Of a DNA stretch of 64,000 nt, positions 1 to 8,352 are shown one piece after another. The notes below the pieces were generated by a model, which was given only the letters and a program-made list of their open reading frames with translations, was not told the DNA's origin and did no database searches. A program made the position numbers and the translations under genes. Source of the DNA: Mycobacterium heckeshornense. Lineage in GTDB: Bacteria; Actinomycetota; Actinomycetes; Mycobacteriales; Mycobacteriaceae. Location: NCBI RefSeq assembly GCF_016592155.1, contig NZ_AP024237.1, positions 3,472,001 to 3,536,000 of the forward strand, read 5' to 3'. Each line of letters starts with the position of its first letter. Position 1 is the stretch's first letter.

Positions 1-2
1 GC

Positions 3-1085
3 CGGGTACGGGAGTTGTTGGAATTAGTCTCGCGCCTGCATGGCAGTCTGCTCGACCGGCATCGTCCGCTGTGGGAAGCCCACCTCGTGGAAGGACTGAA
101 CGACGGGCGCTATGCGGTCTACGTCAAATTCCATCACTCGCTGCTCGACGGCGTGTCGGCCGCGCGGTTGATGCAGCGGGCCTTCACCACGGATCCCCAC
201 GACGACGAGGTCAGGGTGCCGTGGGCGCTAAAGCCGCGGCGTCGCCAAAGCGGCGGCCCGGGACGCTCTCCCCTGCAGCTGCTGACCGGAGCAATGGGAT
301 CGCTTACCACGCTTGGCCCTTCGACGGCGGCGCTGGCACGGGCAGCATTGCTCGAGCAACAACTGACGTTGCCGTTCCAAGCCCCCAAGACGATGTTCAA
401 CGTCCGCATCGGCGGTGCCCGGCGCGTCGCGGCTCAATCGTGGTCATTGGACCGGATCAATCGCATCAAGACCGCCACGGGCGTCACCGTCAACGACATC
501 GTGCTGGCGATGTCGGCCGGTGCGCTGCGGGCCTACCTGATCGAACAGGACGCTCTGCCCGAGGCCCCGCTGGTCGCGATGGTCCCGGTGAACCTGCGGA
601 AGGAGGACCAGGGTGACGGCGGCGGCAACATGGTGGGCACTGTGCTGTGCAATTTGAACACCCACATCGAAGATGCGGCGAAACGCCTTGAGGCGATCAA
701 TGTTTCGATGTGTGACAGCAAGACCGTGTTCAAGCAGCTACCACAGGTGCAGCAATTGGCGTTGTCTGCCTTCATGACCGGGGGCCTGGTCTTCGCGTTG
801 ATTCCCGGTTTCGTCCGCGCCGCCCCGCCACCGTTTAACATCGTGATCTCGAACGTGCCGGGAGCGCGGGAGCCGTTGTACTGGCGTGGCGCGCGGATGG
901 TCGGCAATTACCCGCTGTCAATCGCCCTGGACGGTCAGGCGATGAACATCACCGTCACCACCAACGCCGAGAACCTGGACGTCGGGCTGGTGGGCTGCCG
1001 GCGCAGCGTGCCGCATCTCCAGCGCATGCTCGGGCATCTGGAGACTTCGCTAAGCCGAAGTTCCCCCCTTCTGAGAGGGGGCTGA
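3..1085 (+). CDS. WS/DGAT-family acyltransferase, 5' truncated by window, 3' end rewritten by IS
   Basis: Wax ester synthase/diacylglycerol acyltransferase, which transfers an acyl group from acyl-CoA to a long-chain alcohol or diacylglycerol to make storage lipid. The reading frame is open from the window edge, so the true start lies upstream. The catalytic HHxxxDG motif is present as HHSLLDG at 132-152. Further family signatures are NDIVLAM near 495, ISNVPG near 845 and NYPLSIALDG near 905. The protein normally ends a few residues after a GHLE-SL helix. Here the frame runs into an insertion sequence after ETSL and ends SRSSPLLRGG. The displaced native tail is found at 3025-3054. Only about nine C-terminal residues change, so activity may survive. 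There is no counterpart at this place in M. tuberculosis as I recall it. Confidence 0.9.
   Translation, partial: RVRELLELVSRLHGSLLDRHRPLWEAHLVEGLNDGRYAVYVKFHHSLLDGVSAARLMQRAFTTDPHDDEVRVPWALKPRRRQSGGPGRSPLQLLTGAMGSLTTLGPSTAALARAALLEQQLTLPFQAPKTMFNVRIGGARRVAAQSWSLDRINRIKTATGVTVNDIVLAMSAGALRAYLIEQDALPEAPLVAMVPVNLRKEDQGDGGGNMVGTVLCNLNTHIEDAAKRLEAINVSMCDSKTVFKQLPQVQQLALSAFMTGGLVFALIPGFVRAAPPPFNIVISNVPGAREPLYWRGARMVGNYPLSIALDGQAMNITVTTNAENLDVGLVGCRRSVPHLQRMLGHLETSLSRSSPLLRGG
1049..1053. repeat. Target-site duplication, left copy (GCTAA)
   Basis: Five bases GCTAA directly outside the left inverted repeat, matching 3021-3025. The next base differs (G left, A right), so the duplication is 5 bp unless one end has mutated. 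Confidence 0.8.
1055..1067 (+). repeat. IS left terminal inverted repeat
   Basis: CCGAAGTTCCCCC, an exact reverse complement of 3008-3020. Confidence 0.9.
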
Positions 1086-1221
1086 TTTCCTTTCTGCTTT
1101 GTGAGCAGGTGTTTCAGTGTTCATGTGCCGGCAAGGCGTAATCATGTATTCGCAAGACTTGTTCGGCGTGTCATTTTCTAAATTCGCTACTCTCGTACTG
1201 CTGTTGTGCTAGAAAGTAATC

Positions 1222-2955
1222 ATGTACGTGACGCGGGTGCCCAACCGTGGATCACCGCCGGCGGTGCTGTTGCGCGAAAGTTACCGCGAGAACGGCAAGG
1301 TGAAAACCCGCACGCTGGCCAACCTGTCGCGCTGGCCCGAGCACAAGGTGGACAAACTGCAGCGCGCGCTCAAGGGCCTGCCGGGGACGGGCGATCTGGC
1401 CGGGGCGTTTGACATCACCCGCAGCCTGCCGCACGGGCATGTGGCCGCGGTGTTGGGCACCGCCGCCAAGCTGGGCATGGCCGAGCTGATCGACCCCGCC
1501 CCGTCGCGTAACCGGGACTTGGTGTGCGCCATGCTGGCCGCGTCGGTGATCGAGCCGGGCTCCAAGCTGGCGATGGCGCGCGGGCTGCGCATCGAGACCG
1601 CCACCAGCACCCTGGGTGCGGTGCTGGGCGTGGCGGGTGCCGATGAGGATGACCTGTATGACGCGATGGACTGGGTGGTCGAGCGCCAGGATGCCATCGA
1701 AAACTCGTTGGCCGCACGGCATCTGGCCAACGGAACCCTGGTGCTCTATGACGTGTCCTCGGCGGCGTTCGAGGGCCACACCTGCCCGTTAGGGAAAATC
1801 GGGCATGCCCGCGACGGGGTCAAAGGCCGGTTGCAGATCGTCTACGGGCTGCTGTGCTCACCAGCCGGGGTGCCGATCGCCATTGAGGTGTTCGACGGCA
1901 ACACCGCCGACCCGAAAACCCTGGGCGCCCAGATCACCAAGCTCAAGACCCGGTTCGGGCTGACCACCATCGCCCTGGTGGGGGATCGGGGCATGCTCAC
2001 CAGCGCGCGCATCCGCGACGAGCTGCACCCGGCGCAGTTGGATTGGATCAGCGCGCTGCGCGCCCCGCAGATCAAGGCATTGGTCGACGACGGGGCGCTG
2101 CAGCTGTCGCTGTTCGACGAGCAGAACCTGTTCGAGATCACCCACCCCGACTACCCCGGCGAGCGGCTGGTGTGCTGCCACAACCCCGCCCTGGCTGATG
2201 AGCGTGCCCGCAAACGCGGCGAGCTGCTGGCGGCCACCGAACACGAACTACAGACCATCGCCGAGGCCACCCGCCGCGCCAAACGACCACTACGCGGGCG
2301 GGACAAGATCGCGCTGCGGGTGGGCAAGGTGCGCAACAAGTTCAAGATGGCCAAGCATTTTGACCTGCAAATCACCGACGAAGCGTTCAGTTTCTCCCGC
2401 AACCAGGACGCCATCGCCGCCGAGGCCGCCCTCGACGGCATCTACGTGCTCCGCACCAGCCTGCCCGACCAGACACTGCAGCGCGACGAGGTCGTGCTGC
2501 GCTACAAGGACCTCGCCGACGTCGAACGGTTCTTCCGCACCCTCAACACCGAACTGGACGTGCGACCCATCCGGCACCGCCTCGCCGATCGGGTGCGCGC
2601 GCACATGCTCCTACGGATGCTGTCCTACTACATCAGCTGGCACATGAAACAAGCCCTCGCACCAATCCTTTTCCAGGACAACGACAAACCCGCCGCCGCC
2701 GCCAAACGTGCCGACCCCGTCGCTCCCGCCCAACGCTCCGATCAAGCGCTGGCCAAGGCAGCGCGCAAACGCACCGAAAACGACTACCCGGTGCACAGCT
2801 TCACCAGCCTGCTCGCCGACCTGGCCACCATCTGCGCCAACCACATCCAGCCCACCGACGACCTGCCGGCATTCACCAAGATCACCAACCCCACCCCACT
2901 ACAGCGGCGAGCCTTCGAACTACTCGGCGTCTCACACCGCCACGGACTCGCGTAG
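1222..2955 (+). CDS. IS1634-family transposase
   Basis: Transposase of 577 aa, full length for the IS1634 group. The N-terminal part (MYVTRVPNRG onward) is the usual short DNA-binding start. The DDE catalytic residues are visible as the Asp of LVLYDVSS (about residue 175), the Asp of LVGDRGM (about 255), and the Glu of DVERFFRTLN near 434 followed by the RPIRHR and DRVRAHMLL blocks. Start chosen at ATG 1222, the first codon of the conserved MYVTRVP opening. It is the only gene in the element and lies in the same direction as the host WS/DGAT gene. No internal stop or frameshift is seen, so it is probably active. Confidence 0.95.
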   Translation: MYVTRVPNRGSPPAVLLRESYRENGKVKTRTLANLSRWPEHKVDKLQRALKGLPGTGDLAGAFDITRSLPHGHVAAVLGTAAKLGMAELIDPAPSRNRDLVCAMLAASVIEPGSKLAMARGLRIETATSTLGAVLGVAGADEDDLYDAMDWVVERQDAIENSLAARHLANGTLVLYDVSSAAFEGHTCPLGKIGHARDGVKGRLQIVYGLLCSPAGVPIAIEVFDGNTADPKTLGAQITKLKTRFGLTTIALVGDRGMLTSARIRDELHPAQLDWISALRAPQIKALVDDGALQLSLFDEQNLFEITHPDYPGERLVCCHNPALADERARKRGELLAATEHELQTIAEATRRAKRPLRGRDKIALRVGKVRNKFKMAKHFDLQITDEAFSFSRNQDAIAAEAALDGIYVLRTSLPDQTLQRDEVVLRYKDLADVERFFRTLNTELDVRPIRHRLADRVRAHMLLRMLSYYISWHMKQALAPILFQDNDKPAAAAKRADPVAPAQRSDQALAKAARKRTENDYPVHSFTSLLADLATICANHIQPTDDLPAFTKITNPTPLQRRAFELLGVSHRHGLA

Positions 2956-3007
2956 TCAGCACACCAACACAAAACCCCAGCTCAACCCACTAAACCGCTC
3001 CACACCA

Positions 3008-3020
3008 GGGGGAACTTCGG
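3008..3020 (-). repeat. IS right terminal inverted repeat
   Basis: Reverse complement of the left end at 1055-1067, 13 of 13 bases. Confidence 0.9.
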
Positions 3021-3025
3021 GCTAA
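3021..3025. repeat. Target-site duplication, right copy (GCTAA)
   Basis: Matches 1049-1053; host sequence resumes here. Confidence 0.8.
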
Positions 3026-3054
3026 AAGATCTGGAGCGCGCCGTCGGCGCCTGA
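3021..3054 (+). pseudogene. Orphaned C-terminal tail of the WS/DGAT gene
   Basis: Continuing from the codon interrupted by the IS, these bases read K-D-L-E-R-A-V-G-A then TGA at 3052-3054, a typical WS/DGAT C-terminus. It has no start of its own and is the segment cut off from the gene at 3-1085. Confidence 0.85.
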
Positions 3055-3065
3055 AACGAGTGTGC

Positions 3066-3371
3066 TTACTCGGGGAGTCGCAGCTCGGGTTTCTCGACTT
3101 CCTCGATATTGACGTCTTTGAAGGTCACCACCCGCACCTGCTTGACGAACCGAGCTGGCCGGTACATGTCCCACACCCAGGCATCGGTGAGACGCAGCTC
3201 GAAGTAGATTTCCCCGTCGGCGTTGCGCGGCACCATCTCCACACTATTTGCTAGGTAGAACCGCCGCTCGGTCTCCACGACGTAGCTGAACTGGCCCACG
3301 ATGTCCTTGTATTCGCGGTACAGCGAGAGCTCCATCTCGGTTTCATACTTTTCGAGATCTTCGGCACTCAT
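3066..3371 (-). CDS. DUF2469 family protein (Rv2901c ortholog)
   Basis: Small acidic conserved protein of 101 aa found in actinobacteria and belonging to DUF2469; its function is not established. It starts [20 protein letters not shown] and contains the strongly conserved [19 protein letters not shown] segment. The start is ATG at 3371, inside the end of rnhB: ATGA shares four bases with the rnhB stop, so the two are translationally coupled. It is the last gene of the minus-strand run rplS-lepB-rnhB-DUF2469. A longer upstream frame exists but lies within rnhB and is not used. The association with rnhB and lepB is conserved in mycobacteria. Confidence 0.92.
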   Translation of the reverse strand: MSAEDLEKYETEMELSLYREYKDIVGQFSYVVETERRFYLANSVEMVPRNADGEIYFELRLTDAWVWDMYRPARFVKQVRVVTFKDVNIEEVEKPELRLPE

Positions 3372-4141
3372 TTGCCCAGCCGTCCTTCTCCCTCGCCAAA
3401 TTCCCCGGCTCCCATTTTCCCCCACCCGTTGCCACCGGCCTGATCCGGTGGTGCCGGTTGGAATTCCGTGACCAGCCGGGGACCCGAGGCCGTCGCCACC
3501 CGCCGGACGTTGATGAACGAATGGCGATGCTCCGGACACGGGCCGAGCTCATTCAGCGCAGCGCTGTGCCCGGGCGTGCAGTAGCCCTTGTGCTCGGCGA
3601 AGCCGTACCCTGGATGCTTGGCGTCCAACGCCACCATCAGCCGGTCGCGGCTGACCTTCGCCAGCACGCTGGCCGCCGCGATGCAGGCCGCCGTGGCGTC
3701 GCCGTCGACCACGGGCAGCGACGGTACCGGCAGCCCGGGCACCCGGAAGCCGTCGCTGAGCACATACCCGGGGCGCACCGAGAGCCCTGCCACCGCTCGC
3801 CGCATGCCCTCGATGTTGGCCACGTGCACCCCACGCCGGTCGACTTCGCTCGGCGGGATGTAGACGATGTGGTAGGCCAGGGCGTGGCGGCGGATCGCCG
3901 GAAACAGCTTCTCTCGGGCCTTCTCGGTGAGCTTCTTCGAATCATCCAGGGCGGCAAGGCTTTCCAACCGTCCTGGCCCGAGCACACACGCCGCGACAAC
4001 CAGCGGTCCCGCGCATGCGCCGCGGCCCACCTCGTCGACCCCGGCCACCGGGCCCAGTCCGCTGCGATACAGAGCCGACTCCAGGGTGCGCAACCCGGAG
4101 GATTTGCGGATCACCGTCCGCGGCGGCCACGTCGTCGCCAT
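3368..4141 (-). CDS. rnhB: Ribonuclease HII
   Basis: Cytoplasmic endonuclease that cuts the RNA strand of RNA/DNA hybrids and removes single ribonucleotides left in DNA. The protein is 257 aa. The active-site signature [15 protein letters not shown] is at about residues 33-47, with DDSKKL near 67 and the later acidic residue in VVDGDA near 143. ATG start at 4141. The C-terminal tail after residue 220 is proline- and glycine-rich and is not part of the catalytic fold. The 3' end overlaps DUF2469 by 4 bp, and lepB ends 2 bp upstream, so these form one transcription unit. Confidence 0.96.
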   Translation of the reverse strand: MATTWPPRTVIRKSSGLRTLESALYRSGLGPVAGVDEVGRGACAGPLVVAACVLGPGRLESLAALDDSKKLTEKAREKLFPAIRRHALAYHIVYIPPSEVDRRGVHVANIEGMRRAVAGLSVRPGYVLSDGFRVPGLPVPSLPVVDGDATAACIAAASVLAKVSRDRLMVALDAKHPGYGFAEHKGYCTPGHSAALNELGPCPEHRHSFINVRRVATASGPRLVTEFQPAPPDQAGGNGWGKMGAGEFGEGEGRLGK

Positions 4142-4143
4142 GG

Positions 4144-4998
4144 CTATCGACCTTGCTGCGGGTTCACCGACCTTACTACACCCCAGCGCGACGGCGGCCA
4201 GACGATGAACCTGGCCTTGCCGATGACGTTGCCCACCGGCACGGTGGCCGACATCGGGTCGCCGGTACAGAGCAGACCCTTGAGCGCATCCGCCGGGATA
4301 CTGGTGCAGTGGGCCCGCGAGTCCGCCGAGTGGGTGCGGTTATCCCCCATCACCCACAGCCTGCCCTGCGGGACCCTGACCGGGCCGAACTCGCCGCCCA
4401 GGCACGGGTACATCGACGGGTCGGCCATCATCGTCTTCGGGTCCAGATACGGCTCCTTGAGCCGGGCGCCGTCGACCGTCAGTCCCGTGCTGGCTCGGCA
4501 CTGCACGGTCTGACCCGCTACCGCGATCACGCGCTTGACCAGGTCGTTCTCGTCGGGTGGGACGAAGCCGACAAACGACAGCGCGTTTTGCAGCCAGCGC
4601 ACCACGGCGTTGTGGGAGCGGATCGACCTGTACCCGATATTCCACGACGGCGGTCCCCGGAAGACGATGACGTCGCCGGGTTGCGGTGCGCCGAATCGGT
4701 AGCTGATCTTGTCGACCATGATGCGATCGCCCACGCAGCCCGAACATCCGTGCAGGGTGGGCTCCATAGATTCCGACGGGATCAGGTAGGGCCGCGCCAC
4801 GAACGTCAGCATGACGTAGTAGAGCACCATCGCGATCGCCACCAGGAGCACCGTTTCCCGCATCGCCGCCCGCTTCTTGCCTTTCGGTTCCTCGGCGGTG
4901 GCGGTGTCAGACGTGGCGGGATCACGGGTAGCGACTGGGGGCTCTGCCGGATCGGAATCGGATTGGCGCTGCGGCGGCGGATCCGCGGTTTCGGTCAC
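4144..4998 (-). CDS. lepB: Signal peptidase I
   Basis: Membrane serine protease that removes signal peptides from exported preproteins. The protein is 284 aa with a Pro-rich cytoplasmic N-terminus, one transmembrane segment at about 49-66 ([20 protein letters not shown]) and a large extracytoplasmic domain. The catalytic Ser lies in [13 protein letters not shown], followed by [11 protein letters not shown]. The Ser/Lys-type box [11 protein letters not shown] occurs near residue 219. GTG start at 4998. It follows rplS across a 57-bp tandem-repeat spacer and is followed almost immediately by rnhB. Single type I signal peptidase as in M. tuberculosis Rv2903c; probably essential. Confidence 0.95.
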   Translation of the reverse strand: MTETADPPPQRQSDSDPAEPPVATRDPATSDTATAEEPKGKKRAAMRETVLLVAIAMVLYYVMLTFVARPYLIPSESMEPTLHGCSGCVGDRIMVDKISYRFGAPQPGDVIVFRGPPSWNIGYRSIRSHNAVVRWLQNALSFVGFVPPDENDLVKRVIAVAGQTVQCRASTGLTVDGARLKEPYLDPKTMMADPSMYPCLGGEFGPVRVPQGRLWVMGDNRTHSADSRAHCTSIPADALKGLLCTGDPMSATVPVGNVIGKARFIVWPPSRWGVVRSVNPQQGR

Positions 4999-5009
4999 GA
5001 CATCAGCGT

Positions 5010-5170
5010 AGAGGCGATCGCAAGCGCGGCGGAGCCGGGCGCAGCGGGTCGCCGACCATCAAGCCCAGAGGCGATCGCAAGCGCGGCGGAGCCGGGCGCA
5101 GCGGGTCGCCGACCATCAAGCCCAGAGGCGATCGCAAGCGCGGCGGAGCCGGGCGCAGCGGGTCGCCGAC
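5010..5170. repeat. 57-bp tandem repeat, about 2.8 copies
   Basis: Three direct copies begin AGAGGCGATCGCAAGCGCGG at 5010, 5067 and 5124, with a strict 57-bp period. The third is cut short at about 5170. The copies are essentially identical, which suggests recent expansion or active homogenisation. The array fills the spacer between the rplS stop and the lepB start. It stays open in one minus frame by chance because 57 is divisible by 3. Likely a MIRU/VNTR-type locus with variable copy number. Confidence 0.95.
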
Positions 5171-5179
5171 CGCAGAGGA

Positions 5180-5521
5180 TCAGCGCTTCTCCTTGATCTT
5201 GGCCTTCTTGCCGCGCCGCTCCCTCAGGTAATACAGCTTGGCCCGCCGAACGTCGCCTCGGGTCACGACCTCGATGTGGTCGATGTTGGGCGAATGCACC
5301 GGGAACGTCCGTTCGACACCCACGCCGTAGCTCTCCTTGCGCACCGTGAACGTCTCGCGGATGCCGCCGCCCTGGCGGCGCAGCACCACGCCCTTGAACA
5401 CCTGGATGCGCTGCTTGTTGCCCTCGATCACCTTGACGTGCACGTTGACCGTGTCGCCGGGGTTGAAGGCCGGGATGTCGTCGCGCAGCGACGCCTTGTC
5501 GACAAAGTCCAGCGTGTTCAT
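5180..5521 (-). CDS. rplS: 50S ribosomal protein L19
   Basis: Large-subunit protein at the 30S-50S interface. 113 aa, the normal length. It starts [19 protein letters not shown] and carries the L19 signature [19 protein letters not shown] at the C-terminus. Start chosen at ATG 5521; the upstream extension in the same frame has no family similarity. In many bacteria rplS is the last gene of the rpsP-rimM-trmD operon. Here lppW on the other strand separates it from trmD, and it has its own upstream region with a promoter element like that of rpsP and a triple 13-bp repeat. Confidence 0.97.
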   Translation of the reverse strand: MNTLDFVDKASLRDDIPAFNPGDTVNVHVKVIEGNKQRIQVFKGVVLRRQGGGIRETFTVRKESYGVGVERTFPVHSPNIDHIEVVTRGDVRRAKLYYLRERRGKKAKIKEKR

Positions 5522-5651
5522 TTCGCCAGGCACTTCCTTGCACTCGCGGCCACGGGACGCTGCCCCACACGCCAACGTGAGGCGGTCACCGAGCCGATGG
5601 ATTCGGACATCTTGGCGTATCTCGCAACAGGCGGCAGCAGCCCGTCTCACC

Positions 5652-5690
5652 GACAACTGCCGGGGACAACTGCTGGAGACAACTGCCCAA
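5652..5690. repeat. Three 13-bp iterons (GACAACTG core) in the rplS leader
   Basis: GACAACTGC recurs at 5652, 5665 and 5678 with exact 13-bp spacing. On the rplS strand it reads CAGTTGTC three times directly downstream of the predicted -10 element. This places the repeats at the very start of the rplS transcript or over the transcription start, as an operator or leader element. Confidence 0.75.
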
Positions 5691-5695
5691 TTGTG
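5690..5695 (-). promoter_or_regulatory. Predicted -10 element of rplS
   Basis: On the minus strand the sequence reads TCTGGCACAATTGGGC. Almost the same block, TCTGGCACAATGGGC, lies before rpsP. CACAAT resembles a SigA -10 hexamer with TTTCGC 18 bp upstream. It implies a leader of about 160 nt for rplS. Confidence 0.5.
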
Positions 5696-5878
5696 CCAGA
5701 TGGCATCGCCGCAGCGAAATCACAGCGAATCGCCGGGCATCGCTAACCTGCACGGACGTCCACAGATGGTAGATATGACGCAGGCCTAACTACACGAACC
5801 GGAACGCCTCTGCCGCAGGCGCAAGGCGGATGGCAGTGCGCCAGGGTCGATTTCGCGACCTACCGTCCGAGGAGGGCT

Positions 5879-6790
5879 ATGCGACCGCGGCCGCCGATGT
5901 TACTCGTCGCGCTGGCGCTGATTGCGTTGGTGGCAGGCTGTGAGGCCAAGGTGTACGGCGCGGCGGCCGGTAAGCCGGCGCCACCCCGCGCCACCCCGGT
6001 TGCGCCGCTGGTCCACGCGATCGTTCCGCCACAGCAGCCGCAGGCTCAGGTCGGTACGCTGGCCGGGCTGCAAGACCGCATCCGGCAGGCAACCGACCAG
6101 GCCGCCAGCGACGGCGCCACGATTTCGGTTGCGCTGCTCGACCGCGCAACCAACCAGCTGATCGTCAACGGCGACCCTCACCTGGTCGCCACCGCCTCGG
6201 TTGCCAAACTGTTCATTGCCGACGAGCTGCTCTTGCAGGAATCCCAGGGCAAGGCCACGCTCTCGGCCGATGAGCGCAGCACCCTGGACGCCATGCTCCG
6301 GTCATCCGACGACGACGCGGCAGAGAAGTTCTGGAATCAGGCCGGCGGTGAGACGATCATCACCGACGTCGCCGCACGCTACGGGCTCACCTCCACACAG
6401 CCACCCAGCGACGGACGCTGGTGGGACACCACCAGTTCGACGCCCGACCTGATTCACTACTACCAGATGCTGCTCGACGGCTCCGGTGGCCTCCCGCCGG
6501 AGCGGGCCAAGCTCATCATCGACGACCTGGCCAGCTCGACCCCCACCGGCGTCGACGGCTACCCGCAGCGGTTCGGCATCCCCGACGGGCTGTATGCCGA
6601 ACCGGTCGCAGTCAAGCAGGGCTGGATGTGCTGTATCGGGCAGGACTGGATGCACCTGTCGACCGGAGTGGTCGGCCCGGACAGCCGCTACATCATGGTC
6701 GTCGAGTCGCTGCAGCCCTCCGATGACGCCACCGCTCGGGCAACCATTACCAGGGCCGTCAAGACCATGTTCCCCACCGGCCGCATCTGA
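5879..6790 (+). CDS. lppW: Lipoprotein LppW, beta-lactamase-like fold
   Basis: Exported lipoprotein of 303 aa. The signal peptide is followed by a lipobox LVAGC with the lipidated Cys at residue 21, then a Pro/Ala-rich linker. The remainder from about residue 60 resembles class A beta-lactamase/penicillin-binding folds: SVAKLF near residue 109 fits the SxxK position. It is annotated in M. tuberculosis (Rv2905) as an Ala-rich lipoprotein; no enzymatic role is established to my knowledge. ATG 5879 is preceded by GAGGAGG. It lies opposite in strand to the ribosomal genes on both sides and ends in a bidirectional terminator shared with trmD. Confidence 0.9.
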   Translation: MRPRPPMLLVALALIALVAGCEAKVYGAAAGKPAPPRATPVAPLVHAIVPPQQPQAQVGTLAGLQDRIRQATDQAASDGATISVALLDRATNQLIVNGDPHLVATASVAKLFIADELLLQESQGKATLSADERSTLDAMLRSSDDDAAEKFWNQAGGETIITDVAARYGLTSTQPPSDGRWWDTTSSTPDLIHYYQMLLDGSGGLPPERAKLIIDDLASSTPTGVDGYPQRFGIPDGLYAEPVAVKQGWMCCIGQDWMHLSTGVVGPDSRYIMVVESLQPSDDATARATITRAVKTMFPTGRI

Positions 6791-6796
6791 TCGCGC

Positions 6797-6855
6797 CGAC
6801 TGTGCAGGTTATGGACGTGGATTCGCCGATTTCTCGCCAATAAGCTGCACAGTCG
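6797..6855. terminator. Hairpin between convergent lppW and trmD
   Basis: Perfect 11-bp arms CGACTGTGCAG (6797-6807) and CTGCACAGTCG (6845-6855) around a 37-nt loop, in the gap between two converging genes. There is no U tract, as is usual in mycobacteria. Confidence 0.6.
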
Positions 6856-6872
6856 ACGCCGCGCGCCTTCCA

Positions 6873-7559
6873 CTACTCGAGCAAATCCGGACGGCGTTCC
6901 CGGGTGCGCTGCCGCGACGCCTGCTCTCGCCAGGCGGCGATTCGGGCGTGGTCGCCGGACAACAGCACCTCGGGCACGTCCAGACCACGCCAGCTCGGCG
7001 GGCGGGTGTAGCAGGGTCCTTCCAGCAGACCCACCCGGCCCGGCGAGTGCGAATCGTCGTCAAGCGATTGCGGATTGCCTAAAACATTGGGCAGCAGCCG
7101 CAGCACCGCCTCGATCATCACCAGCGCCGCCGACTCCCCGCCCGGTAACACGTAGTCGCCGATCGAGACCTCTTCGACACGCATCCGGCGGGCAGCGTCG
7201 TCCATGACCCGCTGATCGATGCCCTCGTAGCGGCCGCAGGCGAACACCAGGTGCGTCTCGGCGCTCCAGCGCCGCGCGGTGGCCTGGTTGAACAACACAC
7301 CAGCGGGTGTGGGGACCACGAGAAGTGTTTCGCTTGAACAGATTTCATCAAGCGCTTCGCCCCAGACCGGTGCTTTCATCACCATCCCGGGGCCGCCACC
7401 GTAGGGGGCGTCGTCAACCGAGCGGTGTACGTCATGGGTCCAGCGCCGCAGGTCGTGCACATTCAGCTCGACCAGCCCCGACTCGATCGCCTTACCCGGC
7501 AATGACTGGCGCAGCGGATCCAAATAGCTGGGAAAGATTGTCACGACGTCGATGCGCAC
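6873..7559 (-). CDS. trmD: tRNA (guanine37-N1)-methyltransferase
   Basis: SPOUT-class enzyme that methylates G37 of tRNAs from S-adenosylmethionine and so prevents +1 frameshifting. 228 aa. It starts [20 protein letters not shown], with [27 protein letters not shown] near residue 38 and the SAM-binding knot [10 protein letters not shown] and [11 protein letters not shown] near residues 110-145. GTG start at 7559, whose G is also the last base of the rimM stop (TAGTG). It is the last gene of rpsP-KH-rimM-trmD. Confidence 0.97.
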   Translation of the reverse strand: MRIDVVTIFPSYLDPLRQSLPGKAIESGLVELNVHDLRRWTHDVHRSVDDAPYGGGPGMVMKAPVWGEALDEICSSETLLVVPTPAGVLFNQATARRWSAETHLVFACGRYEGIDQRVMDDAARRMRVEEVSIGDYVLPGGESAALVMIEAVLRLLPNVLGNPQSLDDDSHSPGRVGLLEGPCYTRPPSWRGLDVPEVLLSGDHARIAAWREQASRQRTRERRPDLLE

Positions 7560-8077
7560 TAGGTCCTCAGTTCCAAAAGGCCGTCCGGCGGATCGATCTC
7601 GACGATGCCAGACTCCAACGACACCGAGGTCACGATCGCGCTGACGAACGGCACCAACAGCTCTCCGGCGTCGTCGCGCTTGACCGCCAGCAATTCGCCA
7701 GCGGCAGTGTGCAACACCTCGGCGACCGTGCCGATGTCTTGGCCCGTCGTCGTGCGCACCCGAAGCCCTTCCAGCTGGTGGTCGTAGTACTCATCCGGGT
7801 CGTCGATTGGTGGCAGGTCTTGGGAATCGATCACCAGCAAGCTGCCGCGCAGCGCGTCGGCCGCATCGCGATCGCAAACACCGGCCAGGCGCACCAGCAG
7901 CCGCCCACCGTGCGGTCGGGCCGCGGCGACAACGTAGCTGCGCTCCTGGTCGGTTGCCTTGGCGCGCAATACCGACCCCGGCGCGAACCGGGCATCGGGG
8001 TCGTCGGTGCGGACCTCGACGACAACCTCGCCGGTCACACCGTGCGCTTTCACCACACGCCCGACTGCTAACTCCAT
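7559..8077 (-). CDS. rimM: 16S rRNA processing protein RimM
   Basis: Assembly factor that binds ribosomal protein S19 and matures the 30S head. 172 aa. It begins [22 protein letters not shown], the usual beta-barrel opening, with the PRC-barrel half from about residue 95 ([16 protein letters not shown]) ending [19 protein letters not shown]. It is located between the KH-domain gene and trmD, the standard order, and shares one base with the trmD start, so coupling is likely. Confidence 0.96.
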   Translation of the reverse strand: MELAVGRVVKAHGVTGEVVVEVRTDDPDARFAPGSVLRAKATDQERSYVVAAARPHGGRLLVRLAGVCDRDAADALRGSLLVIDSQDLPPIDDPDEYYDHQLEGLRVRTTTGQDIGTVAEVLHTAAGELLAVKRDDAGELLVPFVSAIVTSVSLESGIVEIDPPDGLLELRT

Positions 8078-8101
8078 GGCAGTCCCATGAGCCTTGGTTC
8101 G

Positions 8102-8344
8102 CTACTGGTCGGTGTCCACCACGTCGACGCGAATGCCGCGGCCACCGATGCCGGCGACCAGTGTCCGCAACGCGGTCGCGGTGCGGCCCCCGCGGCCGAT
8201 CACCTTGCCCAGATCGTCGGGGTGAACATGCACTTCCACAGTGCGTCCGCGCCGATTGGTCACCATGGTGACCCGGACATCGTCGGGGTTGTCGACGATG
8301 CCGCGCACCAGATGCTCAACCGCGTCGACGACGACGGTATTCAT
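8102..8344 (-). CDS. KH-domain RNA-binding protein (KhpA type, Rv2908c ortholog)
   Basis: Small RNA-binding protein of 80 aa. The single KH domain shows the GKVIGRGGRTATALRTL helix-turn motif (GxxG as GRGG) at about residues 46-62. Members called KhpA bind RNA with a partner KhpB in Gram-positive bacteria; that role here is inferred. Start taken as ATG 8344 (MNTVVVDAVEHLVRG), four codons inside the longest frame, because family members begin there. It lies 8 bp after rpsP and before rimM. Confidence 0.93.
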   Translation of the reverse strand: MNTVVVDAVEHLVRGIVDNPDDVRVTMVTNRRGRTVEVHVHPDDLGKVIGRGGRTATALRTLVAGIGGRGIRVDVVDTDQ

Positions 8345-8352
8345 CGGACCAA

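Larger units (their letters stand above)
1054..3020 (+). mobile_element. IS1634-family insertion sequence (IS4 superfamily), complete
   Basis: The element carries one full-length DDE transposase gene and is bounded by perfect 13-bp inverted repeats at 1055-1067 and 3008-3020 (CCGAAGTTCCCCC reading inward). The flanking bases GCTAA at 1049-1053 and 3021-3025 form a 5-bp target duplication, a size typical of the family. Removing the element and one GCTAA restores an unbroken WS/DGAT reading frame ending ETSLKDLERAVGA, which confirms the boundaries to within about one base. A subterminal C/G-rich hairpin sits just inside the left repeat at about 1063-1081. The intact gene and ends suggest a recent insertion that could still be mobile. 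Confidence 0.92.
5522..5878. other. Divergent intergenic region rplS / lppW
   Basis: This 357-bp noncoding stretch lies between the divergent rplS and lppW starts. It holds a likely rplS promoter (5690-5695), three 13-bp iterons (5652-5690) and a strong ribosome-binding site GAGGAGG just before the lppW ATG. No other gene is supported. Confidence 0.8.

Noticed and set aside
1036..1043. ATCTGGAG (also at 3029-3036) as an 8-bp target duplication
   Set aside because: Rejoining there gives GHLERAVGA, too short for the family, and leaves unmatched bases outside the inverted repeats. GCTAA with perfect 13-bp ends fits better.
4995..5170. A protein with repeated RPAAPGSAALAIAS units on the minus strand
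   Set aside because: It is only the 57-bp tandem repeat read in a frame that stays open because 57 is divisible by 3.
5010..5170. Possible CRISPR array
   Set aside because: The copies are contiguous with no unique spacers and no cas genes are nearby.
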